From assembly GCA_905250115.1 (NCBI GenBank), contig CAJNOI010000054.1, positions 1-64,000 on the forward strand: a stretch of DNA of 64,000 bases, in the 5' to 3' direction. Source of the stretch: Adineta steineri (lineage: Eukaryota > Rotifera > Eurotatoria > Adinetida > Adinetidae). This document shows positions 11,845-24,239 of the stretch, one piece after another. Positions within the stretch are counted from its first letter, which is position 1; each line of letters starts with the position of its first letter. The translations under genes were made by a program, and so were the position numbers. The notes beneath the pieces are model-generated. The model was not told the origin of the DNA, ran no database searches, and saw only the letters and a list, made by a program, of their open reading frames with translations.

Positions 11845-12877
11845 CTTTGTTTTATTGAAACGAATATTACGTTGAGTGTGCGTTCGTTTGATTGATCATT
11901 CAAAGGCTGACAGCGTATTTCGTATTTCTTCTTTTTTTTTCTCTTTTCTGAAGAACGGTACATAAATAAATCATATACAATCGAAAAAAGTCAGGCCCAT
12001 GGCATTAAAAAAGGAAGAAAAAAAATGCAATCCAATGAAATTCATGACCTCGTTGTCGTATTCGTAGATATACTTATAACAACATATTCTTTTAAACAGA
12101 ACCAAAAAACGAATAAAAGCATTCGAATTTATATATGACTAGTGATGTCATTTTTTATTCTTAGGATTTATAAAAAAACAAATCCGCACACTCGTTTACC
12201 AAATAAGATAAAAATCTTATCAAGTATTGTATTTTGTTGGAAAGAATAGAATTCTGTACGAATAAAACTTTTCGTATACAACGAAATATTTATCATATAA
12301 TGATTATTCTATTAAGCTTAATATCTGTCGATATTGACTTTGAATATAAAATACTTCGCAAATCAACTTCACATATATATAGGTATGTTGACTAAATCTC
12401 GAAGAATAAAATGGATGAATGTAGTTACTATACTTATCTTGTACAAACATGCATCTAGGTCCTTGCCCCGCACCCATCCACGCCCTGAGAGAAAAACATA
12501 CCAGTCATAATAATACCTATTTAAATCTAATCGAATAATCGTTGAATGAGAGGACCTCTTCCGAAGTTTTTCTTTTTGAAATTTCAATATGTTACATTTC
12601 GTATTTTCTGTACATTTTCTTCTTTCGAGATTTAGTGAGCAGTTCTATATACACAGAAAAACGTTCTGTTTACTCATTATCAAGCTAATAGAAGTTCGTT
12701 GAATAAAAATCTGTTTTTTTTTATAAAGAATTATTACACTTAATTAAATTTTAATAGAATTCATTGAGAATATTTATATCTTTAATCCATATCATTGACT
12801 TTTTTTTTCTTTGGATCAAACACAAAACATGATATATATACAAACATAAAGAGAAAAATAAGAATGATAGATTATAT
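11845..12877. other. AT-rich spacer
   Basis: About 1 kb between the GTPase start and the HP1 stop. A 72-codon frame on the minus strand (12369-12587) has no recognisable motif. A short C-rich patch (ccccgcacccatccacgccc, 12466-12485) resembles the CA-rich arrays seen elsewhere in the window. Confidence 0.4.
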
Positions 12878-13731
12878 TTATCGTGTTGTTGATGTATCAT
12901 TTTGATTTATTTTTGGTAATCGAATCCAAAAAGAATGTTGTTCATAAAATTCAATAACAAGTCCAGGACATCTCATATTAACAATTCGTGCTGGAACAAG
13001 ATCAGCTTCATCTGAATGACGCCATTTTACTAATAACATAAGTTCACCAGCTGAATCTGTTGCACCTAAAACTTTTTCGGCTTCAAATCCTCGATCAAAA
13101 CCACTTGGTACGTTCGATGATTGAAAGCCTGGTCGTTTTTTCATTCCACTATTTATTAATTCGTCCTAAAAAATAATATGCACACAATTAATCTCAAAAA
13201 TCAATTTTTTTTATTAAATTTTATTTTACATTTCGACGTTTATTAGGTGATAAGTTATTAAGCGTTGATCGAGAACCAGAATTAAGTAGTTTTTGTTTAT
13301 TATGTGCTTCATATTCTGCAAGTAATTCAGTTTCTTGTTCACCTTCAATATTATTGGCTAGAAAAATGAGATATTCTTAGTAATCCGAACAAATTGTATT
13401 ACAATTCATAATTAAACAAAAAACAACATCGCTTATCCTTCTTAAATCCAATTTAGTAACAGTATTTCATGAAGATTATCTATTAATAAGCTTATAAAGT
13501 TGAAAACTATTACTGAATCTCTTCACTTCAAAAAGATGATCGTACGCGATCATTTATCTAACAGGTAATTCGATTTATTACTGTTTAAATTTCTAATTAC
13601 TTACAAGGTTCCCATGTATTTTGACTATCTGGATAACCACGCCATTTAATAAGATATTCTAGGCGATCATTTCTATATCGTTTCTCAACAATACGTTCAA
13701 TTTCAAAACGTTCTACACCTTCATCAGTCAT
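12878..13731 (-). CDS. Heterochromatin protein 1 (chromobox protein)
   Basis: Three exons (13605-13731, 13230-13357, 12878-13165) total 543 nt, i.e. 180 residues, all in phase. The N-terminal chromodomain reads ERFEIERIVEKRYRNDRLEYLI then KWRGYPDSQNTWEP; the aromatic cage positions (F, W, Y) are filled. A short basic hinge (SPNKRRN, KKRPGF) precedes a chromoshadow domain (GFDRGFEAEKVLGATD ... LVKWRHSDEADLVPA ... VIEFYEQHSFWI). Known role: binds H3K9-methylated histone H3 and dimerises through the shadow domain to recruit partners and maintain heterochromatin. Length is normal for HP1; the chromodomain lacks the acidic stretch often preceding it. Confidence 0.93.
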
Positions 13732-14094
13732 TTTTTACAATCTAAAAATTTATTGAATATGAAATTCATCAAAAAAAATCATAGACTTTTCTATAAAATA
13801 ACTATTAGTTCGAAAAATAGTTTTTTTCATAATAAAAAGCCACTTTTATTCTAACGAATATTGTTCAGACAAGAACAAAGAATGACATATGGATAGATAG
13901 CTATTCTATTGGATAGATTGTTAATCACCAATAGAAAAAAAGTAAATGATAGAGGGATGCTAATCTAGTACGTATATATGAAATAATTTTTTACAATTAA
14001 TTTTTATCTCCTGAAACTGAAGTAAAAAAATATATCAATTTGGCGCTTAGAATAGTTGAAAAAATTAAATACTTCTTCTATTACTGTTAATACA

Positions 14095-17000
14095 ATGATT
14101 CATCACGATGATCTTCTTTCACCAAGAGTATGTATGGCACCTATGTTGTTTACAGTATCGTTATTATATTTTTTTATATAGTCTGTTAAAAATCTTTCTA
14201 ATAAACCATATAAAGCCTTACAAACATTACATAATGCTCAAATTAGTGTTCGTTTACCAAATCGTCTACTTATTCATGCTGTTGATCAATATCTTAAATA
14301 TTTACGAAACGAAACAATTAAAGTTTGCTATTACTTTTTAATCTACTGATTATAAATACATTTGTATCTGTAGAATCAGACAATCAATAATGATTTATCC
14401 AATGGTGTAGTCAATAATAAAGAGAAGATTCTAATGGCTCCGCTTTCATTAACTACAGAAACTTCACTCGAACGAACAGTTGAAGATATGTGAGTGTTAC
14501 TGAAAACCATTTGTAATAGTCAGAAGTAAATAATTCTTTATCTATAAAATACATATCTGATTCGAAAATAAATTCAACTTTGAAAAATTATAATAGACAG
14601 TATGATCAAAGCAAGATCATTTTTACGAATAAAACATTTGATTGACAGCTATGCAGGACGAAGCATAAGATTCATACATTATTTTGATAGAGAAGTACAT
14701 AAATGATGAATTCGTTCCAACTATTTATAAACTTAGAATCCTGAAAGATGCACACGAGCTTGTGGATAAGGATTCGTTTTATTTCCAGACGCCGTTAGCA
14801 AGTTTTGCATACGCATAAACTTATATTCATGATTTAGAAAACTCACAGTAAAGTTTTCTCATCATAAGAAATCGTTATTTTTAAGAACAGATATTCTTAT
14901 CACTATGAAGTTTTATTGTCAAAATTCAACAAATTATTTTAGGGTAACTTTTGAATTTGTTGAAAAAGTTCGTAAATCATTCATGGAAGCTGATACTGAT
15001 AATACAGGTTATTTGGATGTTAGTGAATTTACTGCATTTATGCGACAAACCTATTCTGATATCACTGATCGTGAAGCACAAATCATATTCATGAAAGTAT
15101 AAATATTATTTTAACTAAAAAATAAATTTCTATACTATTATTTTAATATTAGATAGGTAGATAAAGATTTATAACAAAATAAATAAAAATTTATATAATC
15201 TTATAAATTAGATACAAATTGTGATGGAGAAGTTGATCTTTCAGAATATTTAACATATATTTTATTTGAACATCAAGAAAGAGAAATTATGTATGATATG
15301 TCGAAACCAATGCCTTATCCAAATAATCCAAAAGAATTTACATTAAAAAATCTATCACTTGATGTTTATATTGATGTAAAGAAATCTAAACTTTCCCTTT
15401 TTTTCTTCTATTTATTTTTTCTTCTATTTATTTTTTCAAATAGTTTCAATTCTTTCCTGGAATATCACGAGCTGGTATAATTCTCGATCAAATTGATTAT
15501 ACCTATGGACGATATATATCCATAACACGTAATGGTATTGTATCACATTGGTCATTAACATTAAAACTTATTCGAGAATCAAAAATTCAATCAATTGAAC
15601 AAAGAAAACAGTAGATTATCAAACAAAATATTCATTTTCAATAATTTTTTTGTTTATATAGAACTCTTCCATTATGGATAACATGTATGTGTGTTTTACC
15701 AGATATGAATTATTTTGTTATAGCAACTACTGAACGTGATCTAATTTTTTATGATATTAATTCACATATATATACAGGTTCTATTATAATTAATCATTTT
15801 CCAGCTAGTTTAAGTACAATTACATATCGAATGAATCTTAAAAACTCATTTCAATCAGCAATTTTTTGTGGAGATTCATTAGGAAATTTATTTGTTTTTC
15901 AAGCTAAAGATCAATATAAACCAATGTTTCATATATCTGATACAATACATCATATGAAATCAGAATCAATTAGATATTATTCATTTCCACGAATTATTAA
16001 TAATGAATATTTAACAATATCAGTAATTAAATTTTGTAATTTACATTATGATTGCATTGTACAAATTAAATGGATTAATGATCTTGATTTATTTGTATCA
16101 TGTGCATTAACATCAAATAAAAGTTTATATATCGGAGATTTACATAAAAAAACAGAAAAATATGCAATGGCAAAAAAAGGTTTTGGAGTGTTTGATTATT
16201 GTACGGTATGATGATTGTTTTTGCATTTTTAATGAACAAGTTAACCTTAGATTCTACGAACTATTGCATTTAAGTTATGATACGATTTTTCTATTAAGTA
16301 TAGAATATAACCCATGGGGGAACAAACTAATTTCCTGATTTCTTGATTTCTAATTTCATTTTCGTGATTTCCCATGATTTTTCATGATTTCCTATGATTT
16401 CTTGTGATTTCTAGTACAGAAATCAATTAGGAATATGTGTGGGTGTGCGTCTGGATGCGGGTGAGTGTGGGTGTGACCGGGTGGGTGTCCGTGTCCCTGT
16501 AGACACTATATTTACCTGACACCCACACCCATCCACACTCTAAACCCACCCACACTTACACTCATGCCTACACTCTTTTGATTTCTTTGATTTCTCGTGA
16601 TTTCTAATTGATTTCTAGTATGGAAATCAGTTCGTTCGCTCTTGCTATAACCTGTATAACAATTATATATATATTAGTAAACTGAACTAATTCGTTCTTT
16701 ATATCTTTCAGAGAATCCCGTAAGATGTGCACGAGCGTGTGGATGAAAGGGTTCGTTTTATTTCCAAACCCTAATATTAACATCTTTCTCCTAACATCTA
16801 AGTAGATATTCTACTAGCGATATTCAGATGTTTAATATACGTAATAATTGTATATGTATCATATATTTTTTTAATTTCATTGAAAAGGCTCATCGATCGA
16901 TCGTCACTGGTGGTATTGATGGTATCGTTCGTTTTTGGGATCCATTTGTTACAGAACGAGCAGCAGCTATTTTACGCGGACATAATTCTTCTATTACTCA

Positions 17001-20000
17001 TCTAGTTGTTGATAATCGAGAAGCTCATATCATCAGTATTGATAAAGGAAAAAGTAAGATTTACATTTGTATTATTCAAACTAATAATAAAAATACCCTA
17101 TAAACTGATATAGATATTATTGTTTGGGATGTTCAAACATTAAAAATGATACAACGTATATCACATACAATTCTTGATCTATCTGGACAAGATTTAACAA
17201 TATGTTATTTAAATCCAATTCAACAAAATTTAATTATTGGTAATAGAAAACTTCTTTCATTATCACATACCAATGAATTATATACACATAATGAACGAAC
17301 ATCACATTTTTATCCTATAACACAAATACTATATAATCCTCTATTTAATGTTATCATATCATCGGATGAAAGCTCAACTGTCAATATATGGAATATAGTA
17401 ACTGGTGAAAAGATAATGCATATATTAAATGCACATGTTACACAATTTGATGAATATAATGAACATGCTGTTGAAATAACAGCTATGTGTTTAGATGAAA
17501 CTAAACGTCGTTTAATAACAGGTGCACATGATGGTTCATTAGCATTATGGAATTTTAATAATGGACATAATCTCTATCGTATTAATTCAAATGGAATACA
17601 TGCAAAAGAAATCACAGCATTATTACATGAAAATGAACGCTTATTTGTTGCTGGTTGGTCAAGACGTATTCGAGTATTTCATCTGGGTAAATCAGTTGTT
17701 ATTCGACAAGGTTTGTATGAATTCTCAGTGTGATATGTTAAGAGTGTGGGTGCGAATAAAAACGCCACACTCACATTCTTTTTTTCGTTTACATAGTCGA
17801 TGAATTTCGTTCATTACATAACGATGATATTTTATCAATGAATATGGTAATAAATATTCTCGCTACGGGTATCAAGAAATATATATATACATTTAAAACC
17901 ACTTTAATTACTATTCTATGAAATTTTTAGCTAGTTATGATGGCGATATTATCTTATGGACTATCGAAACAGGAATGCCGTTTATGAAATTAAATTCATT
18001 TGAAGATACTAAACCAAAACTTATCTCACTTTCATGGCTCTATAAACAAACGGTAGTTTTAAGAAAACAATAAAAAAAACCGAATATCTTTATTCAAGAA
18101 ATCTAGACAAAAGGTGCAATTCAAGCTATTTTTCCAAAATATTTTTCTCGTCGACGAATTAGAAAATTACAAAGACGCCATGTTGATAATACAGAACGGT
18201 GAATTATTTATGAAAGTATACGAAAAACATTAAATATTTATTATCTATATAGAATTCGTCAATCATTACTAAGTCATCTTCGAACAAATTATGAGACAGC
18301 AGTTGAGAGCTCTTTGTATGTGTTTTTTTATTAGATTTACTTGATGATCTAATTTCCGGAAAACAAATTATTTAGAAAATCTCATACTAATCTTGAATCG
18401 AATCAATCAACAGTTTCATCTGATTATCATTTAGATCAATTGATTTTTCTTCATACACGTGAAGTAAATCCTTTAACAGCAACTCTTGTTACTGGCGGTA
18501 GTATGGGTTGGATTTGGTGGTGGTCTATTCATGTAATTGGAAATTTAATTGCCGTTTTTAATGGAGCAAGAAAACCTCAAGGTTTTATTATAATATTTAG
18601 TTTTTTCTTTTTTTTTTGAGAAAAGAATTTTTCTTCTAGAACATATTTTAGCAATGTGTGTTGATGAAAAATGTAATATTTTATTTACATGTAAGTTTTA
18701 TATATAAAAATATTTTGTTGTAATTTAATAACGAAGAAATAATAGCTGATACAGCTGGATATGTTGCGTTATGGTTTATTGGTGATTATGCTTGTAAACA
18801 ACCGGATTCAAAAGAAAAACAAATGAAATTAGTAGAAGAAAAAAATCGAATATTAACTAAATTTTCTTCTAATTTACATGCAACTACTAACGGTTTGTGA
18901 ATAATTGAGTATCATAATATTTTTAAAACGATATAATAAAATATTTTTGAATAGAAATACAAGAAATGAGAAATCAAGCTGAACATAAACTACGAGATCA
19001 TTTAGGAACACCATCAATAACTATAAATCAAGATCGAGCAACATTTTTAACGAATACTGTTATTTATCCTCATTTATTAATTACATATCGTGCACATCTT
19101 CGACCGATAACATCAATAGTTTATGCGAATGATCGTGAAATTGTTATAACAAGTTCAATTGATTGTACAATACGATTATTTACTCTTACTGGACGATATA
19201 TCGGTTTTATGGGTCAATCAGTTTCATGGGGATTATTAAGTTCAACGATAATATTAAAGGAGTATGTTATTTTATTTAATTCAATAGTTAAATAGTAGAA
19301 AAACATAGTTTACCAAAACGAATTCCTGAAGATATACGTCGAAAAGGTTCAGCAACAACACTAGAAGTACTTCGTGGTGATATCGGAAAAAGATGGAAAT
19401 TATTGAAACATACAATTGTTGCATGGACTTCATTACCTATATTTCAATATTTTTGTAAGTTCAAATTTTTTTGGAAATATTATTTAAGAAATTTTCAAAT
19501 ATTCAGATCATAAGAAAGATGTTGAAATTCAACAATCATCTGATATTATTCAAGAACAATCGAATATTCATAATGAAATGAATGGTTTAGTAATAAATCA
19601 TTCACAAAAATTAGATACTGAAGTTAGACACGAATGGATACAACGTCGTGAACGTCTTTATCATAGGATTGGATTAGATCGTGTAGATTTTGTATCGATT
19701 ACTAAAAAACCATCGATTGAATCATTACTTAAAACTCAACGAGATAATTTTGGTATTAAAATGCCTGTACTTGGTCGATTTGTTCGAAAATATATGCAAC
19801 ATAGACCGAAATCTGACTTCAAACATTTAAAAATTCATGGTGGAAAAGTAAGAAAACATTTATTTATTACAGTAAATTATTCGATTATTTATTATTCTAG
19901 GCAATTATTTATTCTCTATTACCGTTAGCACCATCACCAGATAATATTCCTGAAATCATATTGAATTCTGATGAAATTCAAAATGATACTTTTTCAGAAT

Positions 20001-20158
20001 ATAGCGGTACAAAATTGAAAGAGAAAGAAAGATTATCATCTCTAAAATTGAATGGAAATTCAATTATTCCTTCTAGCGAATTATTTATAAAAGAAGATAA
20101 ATTACCTAGAATAAAAAAAAGACAAAATCGTCAAATATGTTATTTGAATAAATTTTGA
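14095..20158 (+). CDS. EF-hand and WD40-repeat protein (EFCAB8/WDR49/WDR64-like)
   Basis: I reconstruct 21 exons totalling 3891 nt (1296 residues): 14095-14127, 14182-14322, 14374-14489, 14943-15096, a 4-nt microexon 15153-15156, 15212-15375, 15444-15610, 15662-16205, 16888-17053, 17114-17710, 17797-17868, 17931-18052, 18107-18198, 18253-18315, 18376-18581, 18640-18690, 18746-18892, 18955-19261, 19309-19454, 19507-19847, 19901-20158. Two EF hands come first (ADTDNTGYLDVSEF; DTNCDGEVDLSEY), then many WD40 units, e.g. VTGGIDGIVRFWDP, ITGAHDGSLALWNF and LATASYDGDIILW, and a charged tail. Related animal proteins are large, poorly studied and often linked to cilia or testis. Two introns (14490-14942, 16206-16887) are unusually long and carry repeats. 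The true start could lie further upstream. Confidence 0.85.
14708..14792. repeat. Dispersed repeat, copy A (intron)
   Basis: Aligns over about 85 bp with 16688-16772 in the same orientation. Shared strings include aattcgtt, gaatcc, cacgagc, tgtggat and ttcgttttatttcca. Both copies lie in introns of the EF-hand/WD40 gene. No terminal structure was recognised. Confidence 0.55.
15153..15156 (+). other. Predicted 4-nt microexon (ATAG)
   Basis: The exon ending ...TTCATGAAA at 15096 and the exon starting ATACAAATTGTGATGG at 15212 do not join in frame. ATAG, flanked by attag and gtag, restores the frame and yields FMKIDTNCDGEVDLSEY, a normal EF-hand helix and loop. No other GT donor in the neighbourhood solves the frame. 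Confidence 0.55.
16330..16640. repeat. GT/CA-rich inverted arrays flanked by TGATTTC repeats
   Basis: Within a 682-nt intron, a G/T-rich arm (16436-16500, many GTGTGGG and GGGTG units) faces a C/A-rich arm (16514-16576, CACCCACAC units), separated by about 13 bp. Both sides carry runs of TGATTTC-type units that end in nearly identical tgatttctagta..gaaatca strings. The G-rich unit resembles the TGTGGG repeat reported for bdelloid telomeres. Confidence 0.6.
16688..16772. repeat. Dispersed repeat, copy B (intron)
   Basis: Partner of 14708-14792, same orientation, in the intron before the exon at 16888. Confidence 0.55.
17741..17776. repeat. Short GT/CA hairpin in intron
   Basis: GAGTGTGGGTGCG ... 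CGCCACACTC forms a short stem within the intron 17711-17796. It is a small relative of the larger GT/CA inverted arrays at 16436-16576 and 21505-21600. Confidence 0.4.
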
Positions 20159-22110
20159 AAAAAAAGAAGATTTTGTTTTTATGAAAATCTACATAACACA
20201 AGTATTGTTGTTTCTAATGTCTTGTCTTTCTCTTAATTAATAAACGGCGCACTTGTTGTTTTCATGTATTTGATGATTGATCAGACTATAGAGATATATT
20301 TATTTCAAAAATATAAACAAAGAGATTAGTATGTACGTCACAACGGATGAGCAACATCTGAGATATCTATTTTCGACATGTCATATATATTTAGATTAAT
20401 CTGATGATAAAAATATTTTGAGATTTAATATGATTTCAGATCTTCATTTACTTACGGGTAAACATAAAAAATTTATTATCAAAATATCAATATCATATGC
20501 AAGTCTATGACATTGTAACTGGCATAGTTAATTATCGTATTTCGTAGTTTTAATTCTAGATAAAAATAAATAATTATATTGGTATAAGGAAAAAAAGTAG
20601 TATGTATGCGTTTGTTTAAAATGAAAGAAAAGAAAGTCGTTAATTATCCATGAAAGTATTCAGTGATTCTTTTTTTATTATATATTCACCTCTTTTTTCT
20701 AGCAATGTTAGATTTACTATTGCCAACACATATATGATTCTATTTCAATACTCTCTTTTTCTGAATAATTCATAACGTTTCATGACGTATAATACCAACT
20801 TTTTCAGCATACAGCTCTTATATCTTTTACGTTGAATAATTCTTGTTCTCTTTCTTTATCCTCATATTTTATTAACAAATGTCATTAAATAATTTTCAAT
20901 ACAATCGCTATGATCTGTAGTCATCTTTTCAAATGTATTATTTTAGCAGTAAACATACAACAAAAAAAAGGTTTCATGAAAGAGTATTTCAGCAAACAAT
21001 AGTTTTTAATGATGTTTAATTATTTTGTAAGCTAAAATTAAATAATCAAAATTTACAATAAAGAACTATATATCATTGTTATAATCTTCTTATATACCTT
21101 TTTTCTCTGTGTATGTTTTTTGACTCCTATCAAAAGAACATACACTACTCCGTGTTCTCTCTGTAATACTATCTTCTCTTTCTGTTTATCCTGTGGTTTT
21201 CTGATCGTATATATAGTAGAGTGATTCTTGAATAAAATACACAGGATCTAACCGAGGCAGACGTGAAGTTTGTAATCATTGTTGATAATAATGAAATATA
21301 TAAGTTTAATATCCTATAAACTATTTAGAAAATCGAACATAATTTACGGTGATGTCAAGTAATCTGAAAAAATTTTACTTGAAGTTTATTAATGATAGAA
21401 GACATAACAAGTAAAAGGTGTGGAAATATTAGAGACAATCTGATGAGCTTATTTCTTTAAAGCGAGAATCCTTTGAGAAGCTCGGCACGATCAATGTCAT
21501 CGTTGTAGGGTGTGGGTGTAGGTGAGAATAAATGTAGGTGTAGATGTATAGGTATGGATTACTCTTCTTCCATATCAGCATCCTTACCCACATTCACATT
21601 ACAAAACCTTTCGAGGTGATTTATTTCTTTTCCGGATTACTTGACATATTCTAATTTACAACTCAATATTTAATCTAAATATATAAATATAGAAGATTAA
21701 TTCTATTCTGATATGAACTTGCCTAAACAAGACAATAATATTTCATATTTTTATAGTTTACTTAAAATCATCTGAATAGATTATTTGAGATACAAAAACT
21801 AAGTAAGTCAATAGTACTGTTATCTTTTTTCCTAGTTAAATAAATGAGATGTACTTAAATAATAATATATTTATTGTAAAGCACAAGTTAGATAAAGAAA
21901 TTCTTAGATTAATTATTTAAACAAAATATATTATAAGCAATTGAAATGGTTAAGTAAATTTTCTATAAAAGTCAAAAAAATGTATGTTTTATGTACTTTT
22001 TAAGATTTGAAAAATGAATAATTAAATAGAAAAAAAAGGAAAAGAATCTTCTATTATATAATAAATTTCATATCTTATATTTCTTATTTAAATATCATTA
22101 GAAAAAAAGA
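20159..22110. other. AT-rich spacer with a GT/CA-rich inverted array
   Basis: Nearly 2 kb without a credible gene. At 21505-21600 a G/T-rich segment (gtagggtgtgggtgtaggtg) is followed by a C/A-rich one (cttacccacattcacatt), the same design as at 16436-16576. Confidence 0.45.
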
Positions 22111-23124
22111 ATGAGTTCCAACGAAACAAATTTATTATTATGGCCATGTCTTGATTCATTACATCTTAATCCATGGAATCTTTCATGTATAGCATGTCGT
22201 TTAGGTGGTGGAATTATTTTGATTATATCAATTGTTTGTTTTATATTTAATATTCGATTTTTATTTACTCAACGACGTCAAAATACTCTTGTTATATCAT
22301 TATTCTTAGCATCACTTTTAGTTATAGTTATAAGTGTACCACGAGTTCTTGCACAATTATTTGCATGTCGACGTCAATGTTCAACAATCTATTGTCGTAT
22401 TGAAGGTTTTGTTTCATATGTTAGTGGTTGTGTATGTATGCTAGTTTTTACAATATTATCAATACATCGGTATATATCTTTATGTTCGTATCATAAATTT
22501 TTTTCATATAAACTTTCAACATTTATATGTTGGTTCTTAAGTTTTATATTTGCATTTCCATTAGTATTTGATTATTTTAATTCATATATACCTGAAGGAC
22601 TTGGTTTTCATTGTAGTATTAATTGGCAAGATCAATCAAATATAAGTCGTTTGTATATATTATTTTCATTTATTCTTATGTATTTCTTTCCATTATTAAT
22701 ACTTTTTTTTGTTAATTTTCGTGCTCATTTCATTGTTCGTCATATTTATTCAAAACATTATTTAAATTCATCATTTCTTCAATATTCATCTCAAATATCA
22801 ACAATAAAAATTCATCAACGAATACATTATTTTGAAATCGATAATCATAAATATTATATACATCAAGCTAGTGATCGAAAACGTTTTCGATTAGATTATC
22901 GATTTTTAAGAGCAATTATATTTCTTGTTAGTAGTTATATACTTGCATGGACACCTTATTCAATCGTTGCAATATCACAATTATTAAATATCAAATTTAT
23001 TTTTCAACGTACAGTTTTAATAACATTAGCAGCTTTTATTGCTAAATCATCTGTTATTTTATCACCATTTGTTTATTTAAGTGTTATGAATAATAGACTA
23101 TTTAAAAGACTTTTATTTAAATAA
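22111..23124 (+). CDS. Opsin-like 7TM receptor with retinal-binding lysine
   Basis: A single-exon gene of 337 residues with seven hydrophobic segments. Opsin features are visible: the second extracellular loop reads YIPEGLGFHCSINW, holding the PEG glutamate and the disulfide cysteine whose partner is in CRIEGF before TM3. TM6 reads ILAWTPYSIV, and TM7 reads FIAKSSVILSPFVYLSVMNN, with the Lys that binds retinal as a Schiff base and SPFVY at the NPxxY position. The DRY motif is HRY. Known role: light-activated G-protein signalling in photoreceptor membranes. The wording is closest to r-opsin/melanopsin or Go-opsin types; the exact class needs a tree. Lack of introns could indicate a retrocopy origin. 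Confidence 0.82.
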   Translation: MSSNETNLLLWPCLDSLHLNPWNLSCIACRLGGGIILIISIVCFIFNIRFLFTQRRQNTLVISLFLASLLVIVISVPRVLAQLFACRRQCSTIYCRIEGFVSYVSGCVCMLVFTILSIHRYISLCSYHKFFSYKLSTFICWFLSFIFAFPLVFDYFNSYIPEGLGFHCSINWQDQSNISRLYILFSFILMYFFPLLILFFVNFRAHFIVRHIYSKHYLNSSFLQYSSQISTIKIHQRIHYFEIDNHKYYIHQASDRKRFRLDYRFLRAIIFLVSSYILAWTPYSIVAISQLLNIKFIFQRTVLITLAAFIAKSSVILSPFVYLSVMNNRLFKRLLFK

Positions 23125-24239
23125 AATATTCTCTAATGAATCAAGCATAGTTAAGTTTATGTTTTTCAGCAAGAATTTAATAATGAATATTTTATTAGTT
23201 TAATTGTTCGTTTTTCTTTCTTATAAATTTCAATAGATATAGTATAATAGGAAAATTTTTTTTAAATATATGCTTTGACGTTCTATCTGTTTCCTTATTG
23301 ATAATCTTTTATAGACTTATATTTCGACCTTGTTCTGGCAGTTGTAAAGAATATTCATAGCAATTATAGATGAATATAGACCTCGAATGAATTATTTTAC
23401 AAATTGTGTACAACCTTCGAAATGAACATTACTTAAAATTGACTGTTTTTTTAAATATATAATTACTAGATGATATATGACATAAACATATCAATTCACC
23501 TAATAGAATATTTTTCTGATAATATCACTCTGTATACAATAAATAGATAACACAACAGAAAAATCAAAATCGAAGATATTGAATTTGATTCATAAAATAA
23601 CTTTAAAAGTCTAGTCAATAAATCATGATATGTGAAGAGTTTATTTATTTCTCAATAGGATACAAACTATTTTTTTTATCAGTTGTCTAAAGAATAAGTT
23701 TATAGGACACTGAATCAATTCACAAGAGTGTTATTGAAAAACACAATATTTTAATAGTTTGATTAACGATAAAACTAAAACGAATACGCTGAGAAGCTCG
23801 ATATAAATCTTCTAAGAGAAAAATTTTAAAAATTGTTGTATTTGACATTTTGTCTTTAAAAGGAAAAAGTTAATAAATTGTCTTATCTACTCTTTTTTTT
23901 TGATATTATAATTTTTTAGTATTAATCATAGATTAGTTATCCATATAAAATATCATCTCATCTTTCATGACAATTCATATATGTATATGCAAGTACGTGT
24001 GTAATATCCATAGCAAAGTGATTGAATGTCATTTGCACATATTGACACATTCACATTGGATCGATGCTTTTCCCACGAACGAGAAAAATTGTCAATTGAT
24101 ATTCACACAGTACGTATATACGTGCTACTTGATATCGTGGGAGAGAAAAAGAGAGAATAGATGTATACACATATATAAAGAGAAAGAAAAAAGAGTGAAC
24201 AAATTCATTCATTCATTCATTTGATTTCATTTGAAAAAA
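23125..24239. other. AT-rich spacer
   Basis: No gene recognised. An ATTC microsatellite (24202-24221) sits immediately upstream of the next ATG. A frame at 23967-24224 lacks any motif. Confidence 0.4.

Noticed and set aside
12369-12587. 72-codon minus frame
   Set aside because: Crosses a C-rich patch similar to repeats elsewhere; no family resemblance.
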